A stretch of DNA of 64,000 nt from the NCBI GenBank assembly GCA_029532415.1, contig JAQOTA010000009.1, forward strand, positions 107,560 through 171,559, in the 5' to 3' direction. This document shows positions 21,257 through 34,475 of this stretch, in pieces; within the stretch, counting starts at the first letter, position 1, and each line of letters starts with the position of its first letter. The stretch is from Marasmius tenuissimus. Its lineage: Eukaryota; Basidiomycota; Agaricomycetes; Agaricales; Marasmiaceae. The position numbers and the translations under genes were made by a program. The notes beneath the pieces are model-generated. The model searched no databases, was not told the DNA's origin, and saw only the letters and a list, made by a program, of their open reading frames with translations.

Positions 21257-23990
21257 GTTATCAGGTTGCTTAGTACTGTCCAATTTCTGCCTGAATGCCT
21301 TGGAGGCAGAGTCTGCTCTTGTCCACCCACTGGTGTAGGTGGCCTGGGAGGCTGAATCAGAGGATCAGGATTAGGATGCTGATGTTCACCCTGAGGTACA
21401 GGACCATCTCCATCATTGTCATGCAGAGATTCTGATCGCTTTGGAAGGTTATCAGGAGGATAAAGGAATCATCATCACTATCCGAAGAGAAGTTGGGATT
21501 TTCACCCAATACCGGTGGTATTTCAGGGATTTCACCTACCGGGGTAAAGCCATGAGGTTTCTTATCAGAACACTTCGGGAACAAGTTTTCATCAAACAGA
21601 GCAGTAGCACTTTTGAAGATAGCATTATTGGACATCTTCATAAAGACATATCCTTTCATTCCTTCCTGAAAACCAATCAAGGTCATCAGTTCCAAATGCA
21701 GAGCAAGTTTGTTCACTCAACGCTTTTCAGGAATAAACATATACACTGCACATCCAAAGACTTGGAGATCTGAAACATCCAGTGCACTGCCATGTAACTT
21801 CTCAAGTGGGGTCAACCAACGTAAATGCTGGGACAACGTCTGATTGTGAAGTACAATGGTGTGCCACACACAGAATTCCCACCAAGAAGGTGGAAGACAA
21901 GCATCAAAGCGAAGAGCTTGAGCTATTTTGACAATAGTCCAATTGAACTGTTCTGCATAACCGTTCTGTTCCAACATGTATGGAATACTAGCCAGAATCT
22001 TGATACCATGCTCCTTCAGTACATCATCGAATTCACCTGATTTGTACTCTCCCCCTCCATTGGACATCCATTCCTTGATATTGACACCAAATTGTATCTT
22101 CACCATAGCAATAAAGTCATGGAGCATTTTGACAGAGTCAGATTTGCGTCGCATGAGCATTGTCCAGCCATGTGAAGTACAGCCGTCAACAAACGACATT
22201 TACCATTTGTATTTGTGGTACAACTCAGTGGGGAATTGTTTGAGGTCAGAGTAGATTTTCTTGAAGGGTTCCGAGGCACAGGTAGTGGAGTCAGGGAATG
22301 ATCTGGAGTGCATCTTTCCTTCTGCACATCCTCAGCATATCTGGGTTTTCTTCAGCTTTTGGTTGAATTCTGGGAAGTTCTTATTATGCTTCCGAGCTTT
22401 ATCCAGAGCTTTGTCTGAACAATGTCCGAAACATCTGTTGTGTAGAGTCTTGTAGTCAACTTTATCCATTGTTGACTTGGCCATTAAGCTACGAGCCGAG
22501 GCTTTCTGCAAGCTAACCCAAAAAATGGTTTGACCAGGCGTGAGCGGGTAAGATACCAATGATTGGCGTTGACCCTTGTGATAAAAAGCCAATTTGCTAC
22601 ATGATCCGCGCACTTGCAGACCACCTTGCAAGAATTCTCCAAGCGAGAGAAGTCAAATTGACAGAAGTGGAACATAATAGACAGGATAGAGTCACGTAAT
22701 GTGTTCCTCCATACAACTGTCAGATTCTTCAACAGAATGACTGATGAATACAGTCCCTTTCCCCTTAATTTGAATAGGGTTGTCCTTGTTTGCAGTGTTT
22801 AGCTGCGGTCCATTGTTCATGGGTTGATACTCGGCAAAATCTTCAAGATCATAAGTAAAGTGCGATGAAGCACCTGAATCGACAATCCATTCTTGTGAGT
22901 TTCCAGTCACTCTCTTTCCCTTACAATTGGCACATGTGGCAAAGTGATCACCAATATATTGCACAAATTTGATACAGGACATGATACTCAAATGACTATG
23001 TTTAGAAGCGGCTAAAAGATCAGCGCACTGTAGGTTTGTATCAGTGTGAGATGAGAGACTGAGATAAGGCACTTGCCTGTCATTGTCAGATTCCTCAGAT
23101 CCAATGGAGACTGAATTGTACTCAACATCGTTGGAAAAACCAGTGGCATCTGCGATCTCACTGTCAACGTCCATGGTACTTCCACTCGCAATCTCTGTAT
23201 GCAAGGAATTGTCAACTGCATTGAATGTGATATGATCCTCACGCTCAGAGTCGGAGTCCTCATAGAAGGAATCATAGAGGTCATAAACCCTCTCAACGCT
23301 CTTAGCACACTTTGCAGGTGGAGCAGTAGAGGAGGGACCATCAATATGACGCTCAAGGGAGGAAGAGGAAGCAGCCGCATATCCCTCTTCCATAGGTTCA
23401 AGGACGTGGGCATACTTGGGGATACCAAGATGATTGGCAAGACTGCAAGCAGCCTGAGCATTCTCAAAAACAGTACCACCAGAAGTAGCACCAGAGAAAT
23501 GCTGCATGTGGAGTGGATCCCAGGATTGGTCTGCGGGATGTATGATAGATGGAGTGTCAGGAACAATGGGTGGTGAGGAGATGGACAAATGAGCAAAGGA
23601 CACAATATGAGAATGGCCCTTGTGAGAGGAGTCACTCTTGTTGTCCTGAGAATCACCCTTCTTCTTCCTGCCACGTCGGTTGTTCTTCTTCTTCTGGTTG
23701 TTGTCATTCTTAGACTGGTTGTTATTGTTAGACGTCAACAAAGGAGGATTGGACTGTTGGTTAAACTTTGGGTCCTTGTCCTTCATCTTGACAGAAGAGA
23801 TGTGTGACACAAGAGAAACAGGTTTCTGGGCTTTGTAGTGGTTAATAACAGCATCACAAGCCACTTCAAAAGTAAGTTCAGCTGGTGAGGTACCATTGGT
23901 AGCAAATTCACAAGCATTGGCTCATGACTGTGAAATGATAGAGAGGAGAAGCATGGCTTTGACAAGGGAAGGGAGTTTGATCTCTGCATG
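21257..23990 (-). pseudogene. Copia A2 gag-end, protease and integrase fragments
   Basis: The minus-strand continuation of A2 beyond element D. 23864-22692 encodes the end of gag, a Lys-rich segment KKKNNRRGRKKKGDSQ, then HFATCANCKGKR and the protease WIVDSGASSHFTYDL. 22631-22332 is the pre-integrase region, 22199-21717 the integrase core, and 21716-21357 the linker. The second catalytic Asp of integrase is replaced: WMSNGGGEYK, against WMSDEGGEYK in element B. TGA and TAA codons interrupt it at positions matching those in A1. The 5' part of gag is missing beyond about 23990. Confidence 0.85.
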
Positions 23991-26685
23991 TATTCCCCAG
24001 TCTTGAGCTGGTTTATTCCTCAACAGTATAGAGTTCTATATTCTTTGCCTCATTCCTTCTTGTCTGAAAGCTTAGTGCGATATGTCACCAGGTCAGATCT
24101 GGTGATCGCTGACACCATCTCGAGCCAATCTCCTATTGAACTCCCTGAACAGTTTGTCTATTCCTCCAAGTTTGTTTGCCTCATCATGTATGATTGTTGG
24201 ATTAGATTAGCTGCTCTTGCCGCTCATAAATAGGAAGGAAAGGCAGAGCATCTCTTCGAGAAGCTTCTCACAATGTTCCAAATATGAGGAATGAGAATTA
24301 GGCTTTTTCTGTCCTGGAAACAATTTCTCACCAAAGCTTAAGATGTGAGAGTTTTCTACTGGATACACCACAATTTGTCTTCCAGCTGTAGGGAAGCTGG
24401 AATGCCTCTGCTGGATACTGGGAAATGACAGATGTTGGAAGGATAAAAAGTCACTGGCTGCCATCTGAACTCAAGAATAGGACCAGCATAGACCCAGCTT
24501 GGCCCACTGCCTAGGTATACAATCACCTGGCTGCTATGTGTCAGAGACAATGGTGTTTACCCGCTTGGACCATGAACAATCAGTACTCGAACGTCTGTAT
24601 ACACCGTGGTATTTACCATTTGACAAGTGGAAACAATAGATTGAGTCTACATAGTCAGAAATCTATTCACGATGGCTTCAATCAAGTTCATGATCAATGT
24701 GCACACTTTTGCAAGATTCAAAGCACACTGGAATAGTAAAAGGGTCGGCATGACATTACTTTGAAGCTTCGACATTACTGATACAAATAGTACAGTAAAA
24801 CTATTGTTACACAAATCACTATCCAACTGTCAAAGAGGATGTCACAAAAATAGTACCACCGCCACAGTCAGATTTCTCCACGACGTCAAACAACAGAGCA
24901 CGAGTATCAATAAAGTTCTGCCTCAAATCATAAATGGTGGTGAGAAGACCTGGGAAGTTCAGGAAGATGCTCTTTGAACCTTCAATTGTCAAACTTGTAC
25001 TGACCTGGAGACTTTTGTAATGGTCGGAATGGGTGCAAGTCATGGTGACGGTAAAAACTTTGTTTTTTGATGAGCTGGAGGTCCAGGGATTGGGGAAAAA
25101 GTGAGATGTCCTGAGAGCTTTATATACGCTGAGAAGACAATGGGAACGGGCCACCGTAGAAGACAATGAGAACAGGCCACCGTGGCACAGTCATTTCGGA
25201 CACAATAAAGAAACAATGGAGGAGTGGTACCGGGGTAGTGGCGCATGTACCATTACAAATAATATTAGTAAGTTTGGTTTTTCAGTGCCCATGGCCTCGA
25301 ACATTCTCTCTAGCCTAACTCACAAATTACAGTGCCTCGGTGTATTCACAGAGTGATGCCAGTGGAGGTTGCAAATATCTGAATTCTGGAGATGGCATGA
25401 GGAAATAAAAGCTTAGAGAGCCCTGTGTGAATGGTGAACCTCTTGCAACCGCTTTCTTTGCTGACCAGTCTCGGTGTTCTGAAATGAGGTGAATAATGGT
25501 CTAAGAGATGGAGATACTATCTAGTAGTCATCAGGATTCCAGCTGAAGAACAGCTGGATCAGCTAGCCAGACCCAATGTGCAATGGAGTGACTGGGAACA
25601 CAATGGATTCAGTGGCAGCTGGTGAAACAATGGCTGCCAGTCAGTCCCAGGTGACAGACCAGGTGCCTGAGGGGTGGCACGTGCGCCTGGATGACGGATA
25701 TAGAACATTTTGCGGTGTATAGTCCAAAGTGCTGCCCTTTTCAGCATCTCCTTCCTAATTTAGTGTGATTCTCCCACACATCAAGGCTTCCTCCCCTTTT
25801 TAGACAAGCTCCAGGACAGAGCCAGAAGCTGTATCCAATTTGGTCACCTTTTCACACACCCTCAAAGTCCTGCACCCTAACTCAAAGTTACCAACCTGTT
25901 CACCCATTCCTTTCTCCCAAAACCATCCCATTCACCCCACCTAACACAACTCACACCTTTTGGTCTTTGTTGCTGCAATGATCATATTTCACTGAGTCCA
26001 TTCTGATTACTGTTGGTTAGTGGGCTGTGAGGAGCCGGCTAAAGGCCAGGCGACAAGCAGCCCAGAAAAGATGACACCATTAAAATAGTGACCACACTCT
26101 TCTATGGTTGTCTGACTTGACTAGGAATGCTACCACTCCTGACGTTCCCCTCAATCCCTCTTGTGTCTACCAATAAAGCTACTATGTGACTTGGTCAGCC
26201 ACACATTGTTAGATTCAGTCCTGTCACCAACAAATATGACCTTCTTGTGAGTTGTCCTGAACTAATTCAATTGAGTGAGCATCAGGTTTGAGTCTTGACT
26301 CTCATTTGCACAACTTGAACTTGCAAATTCGGACCCGCCGGCGGAGCCGGCTGACTCACCAAGTATGGTGACAGCCAAACTCACCATGGATTCTGTGATC
26401 TGCTTTACCATTGCTACATGCACAAGGACAGAGACAACAGGCAGCTGCTTAAACGGGCTCACTGCGCATTGGAAGACTATCACAGTCTATTCAGGACTTA
26501 AAAGCTCAAAATATTGGAGGAAGTAGGGCTGGAGGATGGGTACTACCAAGTCAAGAAGATGGAAGATAGTGCTTTTCTGGCAGCCGCAGCAGTGTCGGAT
26601 CTTGTTTGCGAGGCCATAATCAGGGTGGATAACCTCCGATGATGCTACGAGCAGAATTGTTTTCCGTTTCAAAAGTATCTTGAGT
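23991..26685. other. 2.7-kb stretch without a convincing gene
   Basis: Only short frames, no recognisable domain and no repeat termini found. The left edge coincides with the truncation of A2. One small minus-strand frame with a TATA-like box is listed separately. The region may be old transposon debris or host intergenic DNA. Confidence 0.5.
24819..25057 (-). CDS. Small hypothetical protein, weakly supported
   Basis: A minus-strand frame of about 75-80 residues (starting near VTMTCTHSDHYKSLQ, ending GGGTIFVTSSLTVG). A TATATAAAG box lies about 65 bp upstream at 25116-25124 on the minus strand. The frame remains open further up to 25166. No family recognised, no signal peptide or membrane segment seen. 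It may be a chance ORF; the promoter-like box is the only support. Confidence 0.25.
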
Positions 26686-27592
26686 TGGTTACACTAGTGA
26701 TGTGCGGGCTCGGGCTTGAGCCCTGGCGAGCCCAAGCTGAGCCCGGGGCTTGAAAAGCCTAGCCCAGCCCTGGTAGAGGGCTTTGGGAGGCTTAGGGCTC
26801 AGGCTTGACATTTTGTAAGCCCAAGCCCTAGGCTCAAGTCCTCTCCCATTATCCACCGGCAGGAATCAAGATATACTTCACATATTCTAGGTCCCTAAAC
26901 ATTGTTAGTCCCCGCGCCAACACAACACTATATGGTATTGATAGTAAGTGATTCATTTGATTTTCACAGCTGAAATTGAGCTCACTACTCACTGAATCTG
27001 GGCTACCAGTTGTGGAAGACAGTCAACTGCACCTCTCTGGATCAACATGCACTACGGCCCGCGCGGAAGGTGAAAACTACCCTTGAGATCACCCGGACCT
27101 TGGGTGAGGTTCGCCACGAAGGGAGGCGATCCCCACCCGTTACTCAGGCGAATGAGTCGATAGGGTAAAGGTGAATGTGTCTGCCACAAAAAACCAGAAA
27201 CCCGGTGATGTTGACCCAGATTTGAGGGTCTGGTGCCCCGACTATCGCCGTTTGTGAAGGTGAAGATCGTCCGGATGGTAGGGGGCACGAACTATCGTAT
27301 ATTGACCATAAAGCAAGGGTAATCTACTATAGGCAGATAGAATAAGAGTACGGGATGTTTAAGGTGATAATAGGGCAAAGATAAAGTGATAATAGAGCGA
27401 AGATAAAGTGATAATAGAGCGAAGTAGAATGATAATAGGGAAAGATAAAGTGATATTAGCGCAATGTAAGATGAATGAAGAGAATGGTTTTGAAACCTCA
27501 ATTGAAAGGCAAACATCGGTAAAGAGCAATGGACCTACAATCATCTTGTGCGTCAATAACCTTGAAAGAACATCGAAAACCTTGGAGCATAC

Positions 27593-28971
27593 CTAGTCCA
27601 TATCGGATTCCTCATCCTCATCCTCATCCACGCCATCCTCCCTGCCATCCGCCTTGCCATCCTCCTCGCCTTCGTCCTGGTTTTCCTCGCCTTCGTTGCT
27701 GGCATCCTGATCGGCCTCGTTGCCTGAGGCATCTGTTGCAGTATTGTTGGAGTTGTTGGTCTGCTGGTTGCGAGGGTTGCGAGCGTGCTTCCGCCTGTTG
27801 TTGATGTACTGTTGGAGAATGATCTCGGTGACCCAGTAGTTGGCGAACCGCTCTTTGCAGAAATACGGCAGTCTCTTTGCCACCTGCAAAGCATAAGCCG
27901 TATGGCGTAAACGTGAGCCATGTTGACAGCGTGATACAAAAAGATGAAACTGACCCTTCGATAGACGCGAAGGCGTGCTTCCGGGTCCTGCTGCTTGAAT
28001 GTGAGATCAAAGTTGATATCTGCCCTCTCAGCGGCGCCGTGGACAATATTCTTCACAATAGTTAGCCGGGCCAGCATCTCGGTGAGCAAAGGAATCACTC
28101 ACAATGAAGTGGTTCCACTCCTCCTTATTGTCAACTTTGGCAGCGGATTGGACATTGAAACCGCCATTCTCTACCTTCAACCCAGGAACCCCCTCCGGTT
28201 TCGGGATCTTCTCGATCTCTTGGCTGCTGGCGGCAGGCGCTGCCTGTTTGCTGATGGCGGTAGATCTGGATGGGGTCGCTGGGTTGGTAGGGTTCGCAAC
28301 TCTGGCTGTGGATTTCTTGGGAGCTGGAGTCTTCCGTGGAGTGGGCAACACCGGAACAGGTGTGTTCTGGTCGGTGCTGGTGTTGGCGAGCTTAGAAGTC
28401 CCCTTCTTTGCGGTGTCTTGCAGCGACTTATTCTTCATAGCTATGAGCTGGCGGGCATTATTCTTCAACTCCAGAAGCCTTGCTAACGAGAAGGTTACCC
28501 GCCATGCATGGAAGATAGAAAGTGAATGAGAACGTACCGATCTCCTTATCAATGTCAACCATGGCCACGTCGTCGGCGTCCGAGTTCAGAGTCGTGTTGG
28601 TGAGTTCCAAAAGTTGATTGTGATTAGAGTCTTCAGTAGCACGGTCACCGTTGTCTTGTCTAGGCTTTTTGGCCTTTGGAGCAATTGTAACCTGTTCCTT
28701 TGGTACTGGAAACAGATATGAGCTACCCATATATCAATAATGAAGTATACAGGAGTTACTTGCCTTCACCACCTGCACGCTTCCGTCCTTTCCTCTTCCC
28801 TGGGTCAGTAGTAGCTGCGCTGCCAGCATCACCAGCAGCATCCACGTTGATATCTCCCTTCATATTCTTCCTACTGAGAGAAGGAGGGAGTCGGATTGTA
28901 CCAGCCGTCGTGGACTTGGAGGAAGGCATTGGAGCCGTTGAGTCGATGGACTTGAGAGGGCGTGAAGGCAA
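27593..28971 (-). CDS. CACTA accessory gene (copy 2)
   Basis: The counterpart of the minus-strand gene at 696-2072, with the same exon arrangement and acidic end EDEDEESDMD. Differences from copy 1 are a handful of substitutions and a 2-bp change in the intron near 28510. The coding blocks remain open, so this gene may still be functional even though the transposase beside it is broken. Function unknown. Confidence 0.5.
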
Positions 28972-29889
28972 ACGGGGTGGAATGAAAATTGAATTGGGGC
29001 CAGCCCAATTTATAGGGCGGATTGTCCGGGAAAATGTTTAGGCCCGATAAGCTGTTGAACAGAATCAACAAACGAATGAGGTCATGTGACGGTGTTGAGG
29101 GGATCGAGTCTTGATCGATAATCCGGAATCCTGTTTTCCTTCGTCTCATCTCGTCGTTGTCGTTTGCGGCAGTCTTGAGGTGGCCAGGTCATCGTCGTGG
29201 TCGAGGTCAACAGTCCACGCCAAATTAAGCCAAACATACTGTCTACTTTCACACAGCCACGTTGCAACGCGCTCCTTTCACTTTCAACATTACAACCGTC
29301 ACTACTGTTCTTGCTCGAGTGGTGTGTATTATCCCTGTCTGAAGTTGTATCATCTGATCGTTTTGATTCATTGTAGGTGTCTCTCCCACTTGATCATGTA
29401 CAAGAAGGAGGTTTGACGAGCGAGTCTGCCGACACGGAAACCCCGACCTTGGTGGATGAAGTCAAGGCACTCGCTCAACTGATACCCAGTTGGATTATGC
29501 ATATATATATTGCAACAGGAGGGTGTAGACCAGTTGAGACGGGTGCTCGTATCATCATAACCCAATGTACGTCCGCCTCCAAAATGATTGTTGGAAATGA
29601 CAATTCTTACACGCCCTTTCAGTTGATGCCGATGCTGGCTCTACGCAGATCTGCTTACCTTGTATAATCTTGTCGTGCGCGCAATCCATTCTCTGATCCA
29701 ACCTCATATTTCTGTTGTGGTGGCCGCATCTGCTGTCTATATTAGTTGTTGCTCCAGGCAAGAGCTCATCCAGGCCGGCTCGAAGAGTGATCGTGATCGG
29801 TGCGGTATCATGACAGCCTGGTGTTGAAATTTTATTTCTTATCACTTGATTTTTCTCCTTGACTTGACTCACCTCACCTCCTTGCCACT

Positions 29890-32800
29890 ATGTCCTCCAC
29901 TTCGTTCCCTATACATGTGGGCAAGAAACGCGGGCGTCCCCCAAAACAGCCAGAACAAGCACCCAAGCCGAAGAGGAAGAGGAAGCCGCCTGAGAAAGCT
30001 GTTTGTAGATGCGGTTGTGGGCTTGTCTTGAGCAGACGGCAGGAACTTCGCCACTTGAATGCCGCTGCCACCGTGGGTGCAATGGGGAATGATTTCAAAG
30101 ACGGCAGCTCAGAAGAGGAAAATCTGAGTACCACTGGCACTGAACCGGCGGTCGAACACCATGACATTGTCGAGGAAAGTGGACCAGTCGATGGCCCTAG
30201 CCTTACAGTAGACGACTTTGGTTTTAGAGACGATGATAACATTCCCAATCCTCTCGCCGTGAGTGCCGTCTTACCCTTTAGATTTTGGTGTTATACTCAT
30301 GCCATAGATATAGTCATCTGAAGCCCCTGCCCGTGACTACCGGGCGAGGGTGGAAGAGGTGCCTGATGAAGACGACGCTGACTTCGATCCAGATCCGGAG
30401 GGGGACAAGATTCTGGATGCTGAGAACGGCATTGACTGGGATCAAGAGGCTCCTGTAAGCGACGACGATTACAGCGATGACTTGGAATATGATAGAGACA
30501 TCGATGAAATTCTACGAGAAGAAATGCACAAGGAATCGGCTACCATGGGTACGTCTATTAGATCTGACTACCCTCTCATTTGAACTTCCACTCACGAGCA
30601 CATCACCCTAGGATACGATTTCACTGACGAGGATCTTGCAACACTCCGTCACTATGCATACAAGATCGAAAGGCACTTGACACGGGAGGATTTCCATGCC
30701 CTCCGCTTTGCGTTTCCTCGCGACAATGTTCAGTCATGGAAATCTACCAAGGCTTTCGCAGAGGGTCAATCCCACTTTCAGCCGCGGGTATATGATTGCT
30801 GCATTAATTCATGTGCCTGCTACGTGGGTCCTCTTGCAGACGAAGTGGTCTGTTCCGAATGCCAGCAGCCCCGGTTTTGTCCAGGAACAAAACGGCCCCG
30901 TAAACAATTCACCTACATTCCCCTCATCCCCCGGCTGCAGGCTTTCTATCGAAGTCTCCTCATGATCGAAAAGTTGCGCTACCGCTCCACGTTCGAGTCC
31001 AATGGCACTATCCGAGACATATTCGACGGCACCCACTATCGTAACCTCTGTAACACCAAAGTCACCGTTAGCGGCACCGAAGAAACTCATACCCACTTCA
31101 GTGGTACTCGCGACTTTTGTCTCGGTCTTTCGACGGATGGGTTCGCTCCTTGGCGACGTCGTAAGAAGAGGTGTTGGCCACTGCTCGTCTTCAACTACAA
31201 CCTACCCCCTGAAGTACGCTTTCACTTGGAGAACATTCTCTGTGTTGGCGTCATTCCCGGTCCAAACAAACCGAAAAACTTCGACTCATTTGCGTGGCCA
31301 CTCGTGCAGGAGCTTTTGGAGCTCTCACGTGGAGTAGAAACTTTCGATGTTGAGGCAGAATGCCTGTTCAAACTGCGAGCGTACCTCCTTGTAGTCTTCG
31401 GAGACATTCCTGCGATATCTATGGCAATGCGTATGAAGGGGCATAACGCCCTGAGCCCTTGTCGCTTGTGTAATATCCGAGGTGTCATGGCTCCCGACGG
31501 GAAGGTATACTATGTTCCCCTTGACCGTTCCCGGCACCCATCTCGCTCGGGGGACGACATTCGCCAATATGATCCCGAGAACCTTCCCTCCCGTACGCCC
31601 TCTCAAATGAAGGCCCAGGCATCAAGCATTGACCGCGCTTCCACTGCTGCAGCCTCCGAACGTCTGGCTAAACAGTACGGTATCAAGGGTACCTCAATCT
31701 TCATGCAACTGTCTTCTGTCTTATTCCCAGATTCATTTCCCTACGACTTCATGCACCTCATCTTCGAAAATGTCCTGAAGAATCTCGTTCTACTCTGGAC
31801 TGGTGCATTCAAGGGTCTTGATGAAGGGACTGGCTGTTACCAGCTTGACCCCGATGTGTGGGAAGCGATTGGGAAGGCGACCGCTGCCGCTGGGTCTTCG
31901 ATTCCGTCATGTTTTGGGGCTCGACCTCCCAATATTGCAGATGACAAGCAGGCGACTACGGCAGACAGCTGGTCATTTTGGTTGCTATACCTAGGGCCAG
32001 TACTCCTCGAAAACAAATTTGCAGACTCGCGGTATTATGACCATTTCCTCGAATTTTCCACCCTCGTTCGCCTTTGCATGGATTTCGAGTATGACGACAC
32101 AGATTGAGACGATCCGGGATGGATTCACACACTGGGTAAAGAGATACGAGGAGTACGTTGTTCCTTTGTGTATGCATTCCAAGTCGCTAATTAGACTTCA
32201 GGCTCTATTACCAGCATGCACCAGAGCGATCAAGCACATGTCCCCTTACCATCCATGCACTATTACATATAGCTGATTCCATCGAAGCAATAGGCCCTGT
32301 GTGGGCCTACTGGTCTTTTCCGACTGAACGCTACTGCGGTAGACTACAGCCTGCCATATGCAGCAAGCGATATCCATTCGCCAACATCGATAACTACCTC
32401 ATCGATGTCGCCCATCTCTCCCAGATCAAGACAATGTATGGTTTGGAGAAGGAATTGTCGCTGAAGCAGGAAAAATTGGACTTCGTCAAAGGCCAATTTC
32501 AGCATCCCGACTGTATGTGTTTCGGCCAGACCCCTCTGTCGCGTTTCTCAACATTGTTGCTCCCTTGGACAGACCCTTCATGTATTCTACTCCCTCCAGA
32601 AAGACCATCGTCCACTGTTCCTGAAACTCTACATGGCAAGATCATGGTTCATCTTGCGACGCGTTTTAGTAGCAATACTCGGAAAGTGACCAAGACCATG
32701 GTCAAGAAATACTATATACCGTCTCAAGTTACCCAGTGGTATAAGGTCCGCAGGCTCGAAGGAGGTGACGATATGGTGGCAGATAGCATGTCGATATATG

Positions 32801-33256
32801 CTGAAGATCGTCGAGACGCGACCTTCGTACGTGTAAGTAGTTCTTCTTTATCTTGTGTTGTCTGGAATTTGCAATGCAGGCTAACTGGGGTCTACCCGTT
32901 TCCCTTAGTATGACTTGTTGGTCGACAAGAGGGCTCGCAATCACCGAGCTGCTCCGGATCTCACCCCAGAACACTTTTATGGGCAGTTGAAAGATATACT
33001 TGTAGTCAAGTTCCCGGCGGCACAGGCACTTGGTGTGGCGACGGAGAGTGTATTCATACTGGCAGCCATTGAGAAATGCGCAGTATGCCATGTTAATGAC
33101 TTAGAGATGCCCGTATACGAGAAGATGGGCGCACTCGAGGTGGTCGACATTGGGACAGTACAATGCTTGGTAGGCCGAATACAGGAGAACCGGCGATGGA
33201 CTATTATTGACAGAAGTGGTACCATAAGCAGGTCGTTTTACATACCCGGGGAGTAG
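29890..33256 (+). pseudogene. Tnp2-type transposase of CACTA copy 2, frameshifted
   Basis: Same exon plan as copy 1. In exon 3, copy 1 reads GACGACACTCAGATT and copy 2 reads GACGACACAGATT, a 2-bp loss that brings a TGA at 32105-32107 after ...EYDDTD. The product is cut about 50 codons before the end of exon 3 and loses all of exons 4 and 5, including the IHALLHIADSIEA segment. Everything else is nearly identical to copy 1, so the lesion is young and may post-date insertion or have been carried by mobilisation in trans. Confidence 0.88.
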
Positions 33257-33849
33257 TACAAATTACAGTCATTCCGCGCTTCTGTACTACCTACTTACTA
33301 CCTATAATCTTGGTGACTCGCAATCCATCGCTTTTTGGGAGTTCACCCCTGGTAAAGGTGATTCCGGGGTCACCTAAAAGCGAGGTGAGCGTGTCTCCAT
33401 GAAATCACCTTGTAACGTGGTGAAAGGTTGTATTTACCTATACCAACGGTGACAATCACCTCGCGTTGGGCCCATAGTGATGCTTGACGGGTAATGGTGA
33501 GAAGGCACTCCTGGACAGATACTACACTGCTTGGGATGCCTTATTTTCCTTACAGCGACAATTTATGAGGTTGTTATAAGCCCAGGCTCAGGCCCAAGCC
33601 CCAGGGCTTTGACATCCGGCTTGGGCTCAAGGCTCAGGCTCAGATTTTGGTGAGCCTAAGCCCTCAAAGCCGAGCCCAAGCCCGAGGCTTTGAGCCCAGC
33701 CCGAGCCCGCACATCACTATGGTTACACCTTCATAGGGAAATCAAGGCCAGGTTTCCTCAAAAACCGGGTAAAATACTTGAGTTTTATCCTTACCTCATA
33801 CTTACCTTATTACAACGCGCTGTACTTGAGAGAACCTTGAGCAACGCGG

Positions 33850-34050
33850 TTGAGTCGGACTTGAGGGAGTGAGTGAGTCGGACTTGAGGGAGTGAGTGAG
33901 TCGGACTTGAGGGAGTGAACGAGGTGCCTCAAGGTCGACGTTGAGGGAGTAGATGAGGCAACTCAAACCGTGCTCAAGGGTACCTCAACGTCAACATTGA
34001 GGGAGTAAACGAGCTGACTCAAGCCGTGTTCAATGATACTTCAAGGTTCG
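33850..34050 (+). repeat. Minisatellite: 23-bp units followed by longer units
   Basis: Three near-perfect 23-bp units with core GAGTCGGACTTGAGGGAGTG (33850-33918), then two diverged units of about 55 bp that share TTGAGGGAGTA and CTCAAxCCGTG (33930-34045). No coding potential seen. Confidence 0.75.
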
Positions 34051-34475
34051 TCTCAAGTCAGGTCAGGCGAACACACATGAAAGGGTAGAACGGTATATAT
34101 TGTATAAGTTGTGCGAATACATAGGAGCGGCGAGTACGCCGTGTAGTGAGGGCTACCATTGTTCGATGTGAGCACCGTACAATGTGCAGGGCTTATGAGG
34201 TCAAGTGCTGACCTTGGGTTGGGCTGATTTCTGGCCAGGACGACATATTCGTTGACTGCGGAGAGGTTGTAAGTAGCTGAACCAGACAGACAGAGAGGGA
34301 ACACGTACCAATAGGCGACTCGGCGGCGAGTGTGTATCCTGCGTTGTTTTTTTTTTCCCTTTCTACGCTACATTTCAGTGAGATACAGAGTGGAGGAGAG
34401 GGCCGGTTTATACATTACGGTGCTTCAAAATTATACATTGCGTTAGAGCCGCCACTATATCGATAGGCGTTCTGT

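Larger units (their letters stand above)
9482..23990 (-). mobile_element. Copia element A2, degenerate and 5'-truncated
   Basis: A minus-strand Ty1/Copia element of the same family as A1 (47858-60248). It keeps its 3' LTR (9482-9740), RT and RNase H, is interrupted by a 466-bp insert (10653-11118) and by complete element D (12088-21251), then continues through integrase, protease and the end of gag. Similarity to A1 stops near 23990 inside gag; I find no 5' LTR beyond it. It has many stop codons, several shared with A1. Confidence 0.85.
27050..33479 (+). mobile_element. CACTA DNA transposon, copy 2
   Basis: A 6,430-bp copy of the element at 152-6582, with the same CACTA/TAGTG ends and its own 3-bp target duplication ATG (27047-27049 and 33480-33482). 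About 99.5 percent identical to copy 1 by eye; differences are mostly transitions and none is visible over the last kilobase. The transposase has a 2-bp deletion near 32099, so this copy depends on another for movement. Confidence 0.93.
26695..33719. mobile_element. hAT-like short TIR element split by CACTA copy 2
   Basis: Perfect 21-bp terminal inverted repeats (26695-26715 and 33699-33719) begin TAGTGATGTGCGGGCTCGG. They are flanked by the 9-bp direct repeat TGGTTACAC (26686-26694 and 33720-33728), compatible with the 8-bp duplication of hAT elements plus one chance match. Without CACTA copy 2 the element is only about 590 bp, too short for a transposase, so it is non-autonomous. Both subterminal zones are packed with GAGCCC/GGGCTTG motifs in both orientations. 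hAT assignment rests on the end sequence and duplication length. Confidence 0.7.

Noticed and set aside
33840..34050. CRISPR-like array
   Set aside because: Units are contiguous without unique spacers and the genome is eukaryotic; it is a minisatellite.
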